Of a stretch of 64,000 nt of DNA, positions 31,559-39,764 are shown piece by piece. The notes under the pieces were generated by a model. The model saw nothing but the letters and a program-made list of their open reading frames with translations, ran no database searches and was not told the DNA's origin. A program made the position numbers and the translations under genes. This DNA is from JAXDMK01 sp963790325 (GTDB taxonomy: Bacteria; Actinomycetota; Acidimicrobiia; Acidimicrobiales; AC-14): NCBI GenBank assembly GCA_963790325.1, contig CAWBNY010000003.1, positions 682,001-746,000 on the forward strand, read 5' to 3'. Within the stretch, counting starts at the first letter, position 1; the number at the start of each line of letters is the position of its first letter.

Positions 31559-32013
31559 TGCGCATCGCTCTCGGCTCCGACCACGCCGGCTACCGCCTCA
31601 AGTCCGTGATCGCGACCGCCCTCACCGAGCAGGGCCACGAGGTCGTCGACTGCGGCACCGACTCCGAGGCCAGCGTCGACTACCCGAGGTTCTGCGCCGC
31701 CGCCGCCCGCGAGGTCACCACCGGAAGAGCCGACCGGGCCATCGTCATGGGCGGCAGCGGCCAGGGGGAGCAGATCGCGGCCAACAAGGTCCACGGGGCC
31801 CGGGCCGCCCTGTGCCATGACGAGTGGACGGCCCGCATGTCCCGCCTCCACAACGACGCCAACGTCCTCGCCCTCGGCGCCCGCCAGCTGGCCGACGCCT
31901 TCGCCCTCACCCTCGTCGAGGTCTTCCTCACCACGGAGTTCGAAGGCGGACGCCACCAGCCCCGCCTCGACCAACTCCGCCACATCGAGCAGGAGGAGTG
32001 CGAAGGAGGCTGA
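31558..32013 (+). CDS. rpiB: Ribose-5-phosphate isomerase B
   Basis: A 151-residue RpiB/LacA-family isomerase interconverting ribose 5-phosphate and ribulose 5-phosphate. It shows GSDHAGYRLK at the N-terminus, VDYPRFCAAAAREV, GGSGQGEQIAANKVHG, as in mycobacterial RpiB, and HNDANVLALGARQL. It is coupled to the small membrane protein upstream and convergent with yraN. Confidence 0.94.
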   Translation: MRIALGSDHAGYRLKSVIATALTEQGHEVVDCGTDSEASVDYPRFCAAAAREVTTGRADRAIVMGGSGQGEQIAANKVHGARAALCHDEWTARMSRLHNDANVLALGARQLADAFALTLVEVFLTTEFEGGRHQPRLDQLRHIEQEECEGG

Positions 32014-32030
32014 GGGCCACCCTCCCTCCA

Positions 32031-32375
32031 CTAGAAGGCGGCCTGGATCACCTCGATCTCGTCGGCCAGCACCGACGCCACGTCGAATCGGATCTCTGCC
32101 GCCGGCGACGGCGACTCGTCCAGCCACCGGGCCGCCAGCAGGCGGATGCGTTGTTGCTTGGCCCGCCCCACCGCCTCCGACGGCAGCCCGAAGGCGTCCG
32201 ACGACCGGGTCTTCACCTCGCAGAACACCACCAACCCGCCCCGCCGCACCACCAGGTCGAGCTCACCCGCCCGGCACCGCCAGTTCCGATCCACCACCCG
32301 ATACCCCCGCTCGACGTACCAGGCGGCGACCGCCTCCTCTCCCGAAAGCCCCAGCACCCGACGGGCCTGCGTCAC
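32031..32375 (-). CDS. UPF0102 / YraN-family protein
   Basis: A 114-residue PD-(D/E)XK-fold protein: GEEAVAAWYVERGYRVVDRNW, GELDLVVRRGGLVVFCEVKTR and FDVASVL. The family has endonuclease-like active-site residues (E, D, ExK), but its role is uncertain. It lies between rpiB and the DUF2469 gene, close to the dprA/comM cluster as in many genomes. Confidence 0.9.
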   Translation of the reverse strand: MTQARRVLGLSGEEAVAAWYVERGYRVVDRNWRCRAGELDLVVRRGGLVVFCEVKTRSSDAFGLPSEAVGRAKQQRIRLLAARWLDESPSPAAEIRFDVASVLADEIEVIQAAF

Positions 32376-32405
32376 GGCGGCGCACTTTAGCCATCTCGGC
32401 GACGC

Positions 32406-32702
32406 CTAGGCGTCCCGGCGGATCTCCTCGATGTTGACGTCCTTGAACGTCACCACCCGCACCGACTGCACGAACCGGGCCGGTCCCGGACGGTAGATAT
32501 CCCACACCCAGGCGTCACGCAGCTTCAGCTCCAGGTGGCTGCGAGGGTCTCCGTCGTGCTCGGTGAGCTCGACCGAGTTGGCCAGGTAGAACCGCCGTTC
32601 GGTCTCGACCACGTACGAGAACAGCGGCAGGACGTCGCGGTACTCCTTGTACAGCTGGAGCTCCATCTCCGTCTCGTAGCGCTCGAGGTCCTCTTCGCTC
32701 AT
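32406..32702 (-). CDS. DUF2469 family protein
   Basis: A 98-residue protein restricted largely to actinobacteria: MSEEDLERYETEMELQLYKE, RRFYLANSVEL and WVWDIYRPGPARFVQSVRV. Its conserved neighbourhood with lepB, rplS and yraN is a phylum marker. The function is unknown. Confidence 0.9.
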   Translation of the reverse strand: MSEEDLERYETEMELQLYKEYRDVLPLFSYVVETERRFYLANSVELTEHDGDPRSHLELKLRDAWVWDIYRPGPARFVQSVRVVTFKDVNIEEIRRDA

Positions 32703-32748
32703 GCCGTCAGTGTACGGGCGGCCCTGCGCCCAGCCGCCACGGCCGCCC

Positions 32749-33372
32749 CTACAGGAACGCCAGATCGGGCGGCGGCCACACCTTCACGAACGCCCGCCCC
32801 ACGATGGTGTCCTCCTTGATCGGCCCGAACACCCGGCTGTCGGAGGAGTTCTCCCGGTTGTCGCCCATCACCCACAGCTCGTCCGCGCCCAGGGTTCGGG
32901 GCGCGAAGTCCCGGGTGGTCGGCCCCTGGGGCAGGTAGGGCTCGATCAACTCCTGACCGTTGACGTACACCCGCCCGTCCCGGCCCTCCACCTGCTCCCC
33001 GGGCAGCCCGACGACCCGCTTGATGTACTCCTCGGTGGACGGCGTGGACAGGCCGACCGACTCGAGGATCCCCTTGAAGATCTTCTGCGGCAGACCCCGG
33101 TCGTCGTCCTTCTCGACCTGGTTGGGCGCGTCGAACACGACGACGTCGCCCCGATGGGGATCGTGGAGGCGGTAGGCGAGCTTCGAGACCACCACCCGGT
33201 CGCCCACGTGCAGCTGCGGGATCATCGACCCCGACGGGATGAAGAAGGCCTGGGCGACGAAGCTCTTGATCAGGAAGGCGATGATCATCGCCGTCCCCAC
33301 CAGGACTACTCCCTCCCGCAGGAGCCGCCCGGATGCCGAAACCCGGTCGCGCTCCTGAAGGTTCAGGCCCAC
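32749..33372 (-). CDS. lepB: Signal peptidase I
   Basis: A 207-residue membrane protease with one N-terminal membrane helix (VVLVGTAMIIAFLIKSFVAQ), catalytic Ser49 in PSGSM and Lys118 in EYIKRVVGLPGE, and the C-terminal box GDNRENSSDSR. It removes Sec signal peptides on the outer face. The start is taken at GTG 33372, 7 nt after the rplS stop. An ATG overlapping that stop is out of frame. Confidence 0.95.
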   Translation of the reverse strand: MGLNLQERDRVSASGRLLREGVVLVGTAMIIAFLIKSFVAQAFFIPSGSMIPQLHVGDRVVVSKLAYRLHDPHRGDVVVFDAPNQVEKDDDRGLPQKIFKGILESVGLSTPSTEEYIKRVVGLPGEQVEGRDGRVYVNGQELIEPYLPQGPTTRDFAPRTLGADELWVMGDNRENSSDSRVFGPIKEDTIVGRAFVKVWPPPDLAFL

Positions 33373-33379
33373 TGGCGGC

Positions 33380-33730
33380 TCATCGAGCCGAGCGCTTCTC
33401 CTTGATCTTGGCTGCCTTCCCGGTGAGGTCACGCAGGTAGTACAGCTTCGCCCGCCGCACGTCGCCCATGGTGACCACCTCGATGCGGGACAGGATCGGC
33501 GAGTGGACGGGGAACGTCCGCTCCACACCGACGCCGAAGCTCACCTTGCGCACCGTGAAGGTCTCCCGCACCCCGGATCCCTGGCGGCGGATGACCGCGC
33601 CCTGGAAGATCTGCACCCGTTCGCGGTTGCCCTCGACCACCCGGACGTGGACCTTGACGGTGTCGCCCGGTCCGAAGGCCGGGATGTCGTCGCGCAGGGC
33701 ATCGCGATCGATGATGTCGGTGGGGTTCAT
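33380..33730 (-). CDS. rplS: 50S ribosomal protein L19
   Basis: A 116-residue L19 with FGPGDTVKVHVRVVEGNRER, QIFQGAVIRRQGSGVRETFTVRK (shown in part) and RAKLYYLRDLTGKAAKIKEK. The ATG overlaps the trmD stop (ATGA). L19 sits at the 30S/50S interface. Confidence 0.97.
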   Translation of the reverse strand: MNPTDIIDRDALRDDIPAFGPGDTVKVHVRVVEGNRERVQIFQGAVIRRQGSGVRETFTVRKVSFGVGVERTFPVHSPILSRIEVVTMGDVRRAKLYYLRDLTGKAAKIKEKRSAR

Positions 33731-34500
33731 GGCGCGAACGGCTCCTGAGCAGGGTTTCCCGGGTCGCCATCAGGATACGCCGCCGGGCCGAACATCTCCA
33801 ACAGCCCCTCCTCCTCGGCCGTGAGCCCTCCTCTGGCCTCCAGCAGGTCGGGGCGCAGAGCCCGGGTCCGGGCCAGGGCCTGGGCCCGGCGCCACTTGGC
33901 GATGCGGCCGTGGTCGCCGGAGCGGAGGATCTCGGGTACGGCCCAGCCCCGGAACTCGGCCGGCCGGGTGTACTGCGGGTACTCGAGCAGCCCCGAGGTG
34001 AAGGACTCGTCGCCCGCGGACGCGTCGTTGCCCATCACCCCCGGCACCAGCCGGGTGACGGCCTCCACCACCACGAAGGCGGCCGCCTCCCCCCCGGCCA
34101 GGACGAAGTCGCCGATCGACAGCTCCCCGTCGACCAGGTGGCTCCGGACCCGCTCGTCGACACCCTCGTAGCGGCCGCACAGCAGTGAGAACCCAGGCGT
34201 CGCGGCCAGCTCGGCGGCCAGGTCCTGGTCGAACCGGCGGCCACCGGGATCCAGTAGGAAGAGGGGCCGCAACGGCTCCACCGCCTCCACCGCCACGAAA
34301 ACCGGCTCGGGGGCGAGGACCATCCCCGGGCCCCCGCCGAAGGGGGTGTCGTCGACCGAGCGGTGGCGGTCGGTGGTGAAGTGCCGGAGATCCTGGACCC
34401 GGATGTCGAGCACGCCCCGATCCCGGGCCTTGCCCAGCAGGCCACCGGCCAGGGCCGGCTCCAGGATCTGGGGCAGGACGGTGAACACGTCGATTCTCAC
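33727..34500 (-). CDS. trmD: tRNA (guanine(37)-N1)-methyltransferase
   Basis: A 257-residue SPOUT methyltransferase making m1G37. It shows IDVFTVLPQILEP, DTPFGGGPGMVL, LLCGRYEGVDERV, SIGDFVLAGGEAAAFVVVEA and LEYPQYTRPAEFRG. The GTG start is at 34500. The usual upstream partners rpsP and rimM are absent; the region upstream faces an unrelated rightward gene. Confidence 0.96.
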   Translation of the reverse strand: MRIDVFTVLPQILEPALAGGLLGKARDRGVLDIRVQDLRHFTTDRHRSVDDTPFGGGPGMVLAPEPVFVAVEAVEPLRPLFLLDPGGRRFDQDLAAELAATPGFSLLCGRYEGVDERVRSHLVDGELSIGDFVLAGGEAAAFVVVEAVTRLVPGVMGNDASAGDESFTSGLLEYPQYTRPAEFRGWAVPEILRSGDHGRIAKWRRAQALARTRALRPDLLEARGGLTAEEEGLLEMFGPAAYPDGDPGNPAQEPFAP

Positions 34501-34640
34501 GGGCGCATCGGCGCCACTCTGGACGCTCGCCGGGTTCCGTGCATCCCAACCCCCAAAACCGCGCTCACCTTGCTAGTTTGTGCGCCACATCAAACGGCTC
34601 AGCCTCGGTCGTCATGTACGTGCTGGGGACTCCTGACCGT

Positions 34641-34675
34641 CACCTCCCGGCGGAGGGGCGGGACGGAAGGAGGTG
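34641..34675 (+). promoter_or_regulatory. Possible Shine-Dalgarno-sequestering hairpin
   Basis: CACCTCC (34641-34647) is perfectly complementary to GGAGGTG (34669-34675), the Shine-Dalgarno of the next gene. The same CCTCC can instead pair with GGAGG at 34652-34656 around a CGGC loop. Two mutually exclusive structures could switch translation on and off. This is inferred from complementarity alone. Confidence 0.4.
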
Positions 34676-34681
34676 AAAATC

Positions 34682-35845
34682 ATGCAGACAGAGATCAAAC
34701 GATCGCTCGTCAAGGCCATCCTGGCCGGTGGCGTGGCTGTCGTGGCGGCGCTGGGCCTGACGGTCTTCGGATCGGCGAACGCCTTCGCCGACGCGACCAG
34801 CGGTGACTCGGGCGACTCCGGTAGCACCGGAAACGCCACGGCAGGAGGTGAGGCGAACAGCCAGGCCTCCTCCGGGGTCAGCGCCTCGTCCAACTCCGGA
34901 TCGGGTTCCACCGGGAACGCCAGCAACGCCGTGGTCGTCGATGTCGCCGCTGGTAACGGGGGCGACGGAGGCGCCGGCGTCGCTGCTTCAGCCGGTGGAG
35001 GCTCCGCCACCAACAACGGCTCCGGCTCCGCCATCGGAGGCTCCAGCGTCGCCATCAGCGAAAGCAACGGCGGCAACGGAGGCAACGTCGCGGTGACCGC
35101 CAGCCCGACCGCTACCAGCGGAGGCTCGGGGGCGGCATCGGCACAGTCGAGCGCGACCAACTCCGGCACCACCGGAGCGGCCACCTCGAACGCCACGTCG
35201 TCGCCGGTCGCAATCTCCGGCAACTCGGGTTCCACCGGGAACACGGGGGCGGCGACCTCGAACCCCACGGCCACCAACACGGGCCTCCTGGGGACGGCCA
35301 TCGCCATCGGCGGTGACGCCACCTCGGGGAACTCGGGGAGCTCCGGCAACACCGGGAACGCCATCGCCACCGGCTTCGCCGACAGCCAGGCCAACTCGGG
35401 CGCAAGCGCCAACTCGGTGGCCCGGTCGGGCAACACCGGCGGGGTGTCCAACCTCGTCGGCGTCTTCGGCGTCGCCGGGAACGGAGGTGGTGGAGGTTTC
35501 TCCTCCGCCATCGCCGGACCGGGTGGACTGGCCGTCAACGTGCTGGGTCCCGGCATCGCCATCGGCGGGTCGAGCATCAGCATCGACGAGTCCAACGGGG
35601 GCAACGGGGGCAATGTGAACGTCACCGCCAGCCCGGTGGCCACGTCGGGCGGCTCGGGTTCAAGTACTGCGCAGGCCAGCAGTACCAACTCGGGCAGCAC
35701 CGGCTCGGCCAACTCGACGTCCGTGGGCTCGCCCCACTCGACGTCGGGCAATTCCGGCACCACCGGCTCCACGGGGTCGGCTTCGTCCAGCCCTGTGGCA
35801 ACCAACACTGCACTGCTGGGCTTCGCCATAGCGTTCGACCCGTAA
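34682..35845 (+). CDS. Exported Gly/Ser/Asn/Thr/Ala repeat protein
   Basis: A 387-residue protein with a Sec signal peptide (basic start, VAALGLTVFGSANAFA) and an almost uncharged, Cys-free mature part built of SGNSGSTGN-like runs. Two halves repeat a module of about 100 residues: IAIGGSSVAISESNGGNGGN and IAIGGSSISIDESNGGNGGN each lead into VTASP, SGGSG, SATNSG/SSTNSG and NTGLLG/NTALLG. This looks like a beta-roll or beta-helix surface or matrix protein. The ATG at 34682 follows a perfect AAGGAGGTGA. No family is recognised. Confidence 0.8.
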   Translation: MQTEIKRSLVKAILAGGVAVVAALGLTVFGSANAFADATSGDSGDSGSTGNATAGGEANSQASSGVSASSNSGSGSTGNASNAVVVDVAAGNGGDGGAGVAASAGGGSATNNGSGSAIGGSSVAISESNGGNGGNVAVTASPTATSGGSGAASAQSSATNSGTTGAATSNATSSPVAISGNSGSTGNTGAATSNPTATNTGLLGTAIAIGGDATSGNSGSSGNTGNAIATGFADSQANSGASANSVARSGNTGGVSNLVGVFGVAGNGGGGGFSSAIAGPGGLAVNVLGPGIAIGGSSISIDESNGGNGGNVNVTASPVATSGGSGSSTAQASSTNSGSTGSANSTSVGSPHSTSGNSGTTGSTGSASSSPVATNTALLGFAIAFDP

Positions 35846-35868
35846 AACGGTCCGAGAACGAGCAACCA

Positions 35869-35903
35869 GGAGAGGGGCCTCCTTGTGACGGGGGCCCCTC
35901 TCC
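35869..35903 (+). terminator. Strong hairpin terminator
   Basis: Perfect 11-bp arms GGAGAGGGGCC (35869-35879) and GGCCCCTCTCC (35893-35903) with a 13-nt loop start 24 nt after the stop of the repeat protein. No T-run follows. It probably also ends transcription of the convergent iron transporter. Confidence 0.8.
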
Positions 35904-35957
35904 GCGTCCGGCGCCGGCGCTCGACGCTGGGCCCGGACCGCCGCCGGCGGGCCTCGG

Positions 35958-37046
35958 CTAGCTCGCCCAGGAAGCTCCGCGGCCGAAGGCGACCACCTCG
36001 CCGTCGCACGCGACGGCGACCTTGGTCCGGTCGGGCGGCAGGCTGGTGGCCGTGCCCCGGGCGACGAGGTCGGTGCCGTCGGGGAGGGTGACGCGGGCCA
36101 GGGCGTCGTGGCCGAAGTACTGGCGGTCGTGGAGCTCGGCGCCCGCCACCGGGCTCGGGGTCAGCCGCAGCTGCTCCGGCCTTACCACCACCCGCACTGC
36201 GCCGGAGTCGGCCCCCGCCTCGCCCCGGCATTCCAGCACCCCCAGGGCGCACGACACCTTGCCCTCCCCCACCAGCTCCCCGGTGAGGACGTTGGCGTCC
36301 CCCACGAACCGCGCAACCCACAGGTCGGCCGGGTTGCGGTAGACGTCGTCGGGCGTCCCCACCTGCACGACCCGGCCGGCCCGCATGACGGCCACCGTGT
36401 CGGCCGTCGACAGGGCCTCCTCCTGGTCGTGGGTGACGAACATCGCCGTCGCCCCCGACGCCCGCAGGATGCGGCGGACCTCGGTGCGGATGGTGACCCG
36501 CAGGGCGGCGTCGAGGTTGGCGAAAGGCTCGTCGAGCAGCACCACCGACGGTGCCGGAGCCAGCGCCCGGGCCAGGGCCACCCGCTGCTGCTGGCCGCCC
36601 GACAGCTCGTGGGGCATGCGCCCGCCCAGCCCGGGCAGCCCGGCCAGCTCGAGCATGGCGTCCACCCGCGCCGCCCGCGTCGGCCCCCGGGGCAGGCCGA
36701 AGCCGACGTTGGCCGCCACCGTCAGGTGGGGGAACAGGGCCTGCTCCTGGGGGACGATGCCCACCCGGCGCCGCTCCGGGGGCACGTGGACGCCGGGCCC
36801 GGCCACCACCCGGCCCCCGACGGAGACCGTGCCTTCGTCCAGCCGCTCGAACCCGGCCACAGCCCGCAAGAGGGTGGTCTTGCCACACCCCGACGGGCCC
36901 AGCACCGCCGTCAGCGTTCCCACCTCGACCGACAGGTCGGCCCCGTCGAGGGCGGTGACAGGCCCGAAGGCCTTGCGGGCGCCGGCGATGTCGACCCCCA
37001 GGGCGAGCACCCCGTGAACCCCCGCCCCGTCCTGGCCCCCGCTCAC
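35958..37046 (-). CDS. fbpC: ABC transporter ATPase, Fbp/iron(III) type
   Basis: A 362-residue ATP-binding subunit with Walker A GPSGCGKTT, signature LSGGQQQRVALARAL, Walker B VVLLDEPFANLD and switch His in FVTHDQEEAL. A C-terminal TOBE-like domain follows. The GTG start overlaps the permease stop (GTGA). With the permease and binding protein it forms a three-gene importer, most likely for ferric iron. Confidence 0.88.
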   Translation of the reverse strand: MSGGQDGAGVHGVLALGVDIAGARKAFGPVTALDGADLSVEVGTLTAVLGPSGCGKTTLLRAVAGFERLDEGTVSVGGRVVAGPGVHVPPERRRVGIVPQEQALFPHLTVAANVGFGLPRGPTRAARVDAMLELAGLPGLGGRMPHELSGGQQQRVALARALAPAPSVVLLDEPFANLDAALRVTIRTEVRRILRASGATAMFVTHDQEEALSTADTVAVMRAGRVVQVGTPDDVYRNPADLWVARFVGDANVLTGELVGEGKVSCALGVLECRGEAGADSGAVRVVVRPEQLRLTPSPVAGAELHDRQYFGHDALARVTLPDGTDLVARGTATSLPPDRTKVAVACDGEVVAFGRGASWAS

Positions 37047-38647
37047 CTGACCGAGTCCTTCCCCAGCCGCCGGGACAGCAGCCAGGTGGGGAGGGCGGCC
37101 GCCAACACCAGCATCGCCGAAGGCACGGCCGCGTCGCCGTAGGCACCGATCGACGTGGCCGACCACACCCGGGTGGCGAGGGTCTCGAACCCGGTCGGAC
37201 CCAGGAGCAGCGTCGCCGGCAGCTCCTTCATGCAGGTCAGGAACACCAGGGCCGTCCCCGCCGCCACTCCCGGCGCCAGCAGGGGGGCGGTCACCGTGCG
37301 CATGACCTCCAGCGGCCGCTTGCCCAGCGAGCGGGCCACCTCGTCGAGGGCGGGCGACGCCTGCACCGCCGACGTGTACACCGCGCTCACCGCCAGGGGC
37401 AGGAACAGGACGAGGTAGGCGAACACCAGCACGGGCAGCCTCTGGTAGAGGGACGTCAGGTAGCGCGCCGAGAAGAACACCAGCGACAGCGCCACCACGA
37501 TACCGGGCAGGGCGTGGCCGACGTACGCCGAGCGCTCCACCACCGACGCCAGCCGGCTCCGATGACGGGCGGCCAGCAGGGCCACGGGGATGGCCGCCGC
37601 GCCCGTCAGGAGGGCCCCCAGGCCCGACGCCACCAGCGACCCGCCCGCCGCCCGCCACACCCGCGCCATGTCGACGTTCGCCTGCACGCTGTCGACCATC
37701 CACCGCACCAGGGTCACCGCCGGCAGGCCGAGGGCCAGAACGGCCACCGCCACCGGGGCGGCCAGGGCCCACCACCGGGCCCGCCCCAGGCGGGTGATCC
37801 GGGGTGGACGGTTGGCCCCCGGACCGCTGGCGTAGTAGCGGGCCCGACCCCGGGTGCGAGCCTCGGCCGTCACCACGACCAGCGTCACCACCAGCAGCAG
37901 GCAGCCGAGGATGGCCGCCGGCGTGCGGTCGAAGCTCGACCGGTAGGACTGGTAGATGACCCGGGTGAAGCTGTCGAAGCGCAGGATCGACACGGCCCCG
38001 AAGTCCGACAGGGCGTAGAGGAACACCAGCAGCGAGCCGGTGGCGATGGACGGGCGCAGCTGGGGCAGGGTCACCGTCCGGAAGGTGGCGGCGGCGTCGC
38101 GGCCGAGCGACCGGGAGACCTCCTCGAAGGACGGGTCGATGCGGTCGAGGGCGGCCGCCACCGGCAGGAAGACGTAAGGGTAGGAGATCAGGGTGAGGGC
38201 CATGAACGCCCCCTTGAACCCGGTGAGCCCGGGGAACGTCGAGATGTAGGCGAAGGCGCCCACGTAGCTGGGCACGGCCAGGGGCAGGGCCGCCACCACC
38301 CGCCACGCCTTGCGGCCCGGGAGGTCGCAGCGCACGGTCAGCCAGGCCAGGCCCACGCCGAGCACGGCCGAGGTCAGGGTGACGGCCGCCGCCAAACCCA
38401 GGCTTCGGGCCAGCAACCGCCCCGTCGAGGCGGTGATCAGAGTCTCGGAGACGGTGGCCCATCCACCCTCGCCCGCCCGCACCACGATGTAGACGACGGG
38501 TAGGAGGGCGGCGGCAGCCACCGCGCACCCGGCGACAACGAGCCCGGGGGGCGGCCGGTGGTCGCGGCGCCGGGTCCGGCGGGCGGGCGCCGCCGGCGAC
38601 GGCTGCCTGTCGGGGGCGGCGGCCGGCGCCGGCGCGGTGGTGCTCAG
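37043..38647 (-). CDS. fbpB: ABC transporter permease, FbpB-type, probable CTG start
   Basis: A fused permease with two binding-protein-dependent transport domains and about 12 membrane segments. EAA-like loops are seen in SFEEVSRSLGRDAAATFRTV and LDEVARSLGKRPLEVMRTV. The first ATG/GTG/TTG in frame (GTG 38521) would cut into the first membrane helix. A CTG at 38647, overlapping the binding-protein stop as CTGA, adds a 42-residue Pro/Arg-rich cytoplasmic leader and gives 534 residues. I prefer the CTG; an internal GTG remains possible. Confidence 0.85.
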   Translation of the reverse strand: MSTTAPAPAAAPDRQPSPAAPARRTRRRDHRPPPGLVVAGCAVAAAALLPVVYIVVRAGEGGWATVSETLITASTGRLLARSLGLAAAVTLTSAVLGVGLAWLTVRCDLPGRKAWRVVAALPLAVPSYVGAFAYISTFPGLTGFKGAFMALTLISYPYVFLPVAAALDRIDPSFEEVSRSLGRDAAATFRTVTLPQLRPSIATGSLLVFLYALSDFGAVSILRFDSFTRVIYQSYRSSFDRTPAAILGCLLLVVTLVVVTAEARTRGRARYYASGPGANRPPRITRLGRARWWALAAPVAVAVLALGLPAVTLVRWMVDSVQANVDMARVWRAAGGSLVASGLGALLTGAAAIPVALLAARHRSRLASVVERSAYVGHALPGIVVALSLVFFSARYLTSLYQRLPVLVFAYLVLFLPLAVSAVYTSAVQASPALDEVARSLGKRPLEVMRTVTAPLLAPGVAAGTALVFLTCMKELPATLLLGPTGFETLATRVWSATSIGAYGDAAVPSAMLVLAAALPTWLLSRRLGKDSVR

Positions 38648-39669
38648 AGGAGGCCCGCCGCCCGCAGCATGCTGAGGGTCTCGTCCAGGTCGGACAGGTT
38701 CGACAGGTCGATGTCCGGGCTCTGGACGTCGCTCAGCCTGGGCAGGCTGGGCAGCGGCGAGACCCCGGCGGCCAGGGGGAACTCGAAGTTCTTCTCGGCG
38801 AAGAACGTCTGCGCCGTCGTCCCGAGCAGGAAGGTCACGAACTGGCGGGCGAGGTCAGCGTGGTCCGACGACTTGAGGATGCCCACGCCGGCCACGTTCA
38901 CCAGCGCCCCCGGGTCGCCGTTGAGGGTGAAGTGGTTGCGGGCGACCATCTTGTCCTCGCCGATCTCCGACGCCAGCTGGTACCAGTAGTAGTGGTTGAT
39001 CAGGCCGAGGTCGATCTCGCCGTCGTTGACCGCCTTCAGGATGAGGGCGTTGTCGTTGTAGGTCTTGACATCGTTGGCCTTGAGGTCGGCGAGGAACTGC
39101 TTGGTGCGCTCGTCACCCGCCTGCACCCGCATGGCGGTGAGGAACGACTCGAACGACCCGTTGGTGGGGGCGATGCCCACCCTGCCCTTCCAGCGGGGGG
39201 CGGTGACGTCGAAGATGCTGGTCGGCACCTCGGCGTCGGGCACGTTCCGGCTGTTGGCCACGATCACCCGGACCCGGCCGGTGACGCCGATCCAGTTGCC
39301 GCCGTCGGCGTGGTACCGGGCGTCGACCTGGCTCAGCAGGTCGGCCGGCACCGGCGCGAACAGCCCCCGGTCGTCGACCGCGCCCAGCCCTCCTGCGTCC
39401 TGGGCGAAGAACATGTCGGCCGGCGAGTTCGACCCCTCCTCCACGATCTGGGCCGCCAGCTCGGGCGTCGCCCCGTAGCGGACCTTCACCTCGATCCCGG
39501 TCTCCTTGGTGAACTCGGCGATGACGGGCTGGATCTGGACCTCGGCCCGCCCCGAGTAGAGCGTGAGGCTCCGGGAGTCGGAGGAGCCGCCGCCGCAGGC
39601 GGCCCCGGCCAGGACGGCGGCGCCGACGACGAGGAGGACGACGGGGCTCCGGCGGCGGGAAGCAGGCAC
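38644..39669 (-). CDS. fbpA: Iron(III) ABC transporter substrate-binding lipoprotein, FbpA-type
   Basis: A 341-residue periplasmic-binding-protein-fold protein with a lipoprotein-type leader (VVLLVVGAAVLAGAAC). Conserved features are LTLYSGRAEVQIQPVI, ADMFFAQDAGGLGA, GRVGIAPTNGSFESFL and the paired tyrosines in NHYYWYQLA that bind Fe3+ in FbpA/FutA. The start is GTG. A palindrome lies 22 nt upstream. It is the first gene of the transporter operon. Confidence 0.9.
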   Translation of the reverse strand: MPASRRRSPVVLLVVGAAVLAGAACGGGSSDSRSLTLYSGRAEVQIQPVIAEFTKETGIEVKVRYGATPELAAQIVEEGSNSPADMFFAQDAGGLGAVDDRGLFAPVPADLLSQVDARYHADGGNWIGVTGRVRVIVANSRNVPDAEVPTSIFDVTAPRWKGRVGIAPTNGSFESFLTAMRVQAGDERTKQFLADLKANDVKTYNDNALILKAVNDGEIDLGLINHYYWYQLASEIGEDKMVARNHFTLNGDPGALVNVAGVGILKSSDHADLARQFVTFLLGTTAQTFFAEKNFEFPLAAGVSPLPSLPRLSDVQSPDIDLSNLSDLDETLSMLRAAGLL

Positions 39670-39690
39670 GATGGGCGGGTCTCCTGGTAG

Positions 39691-39702
39691 TAGGTGTACC
39701 TA
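39691..39702. promoter_or_regulatory. Palindromic operator candidate of the iron transporter
   Basis: TAGGT-GT-ACCTA lies between the divergent iron-binding-protein and DUF72 genes. Its half-sites resemble TTAGGT/ACCTAA of DtxR/IdeR iron boxes, but the 2-nt spacing is shorter than the canonical 7 nt. An iron-sensing repressor would fit the gene's role; the match is partial. Confidence 0.45.
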
Positions 39703-39764
39703 ATACCACCCTAGAGGCGGGCCTGACTGCAAGGCGCGGCGGGGGCGGCAGGTACGGTCGGGCG

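Noticed and set aside
34682..35845. PE-PGRS-like, chaplin or ice-binding protein
   Set aside because: There is no PE domain, no chaplin motif and no TxT ice-binding ladder. Only the composition is similar.
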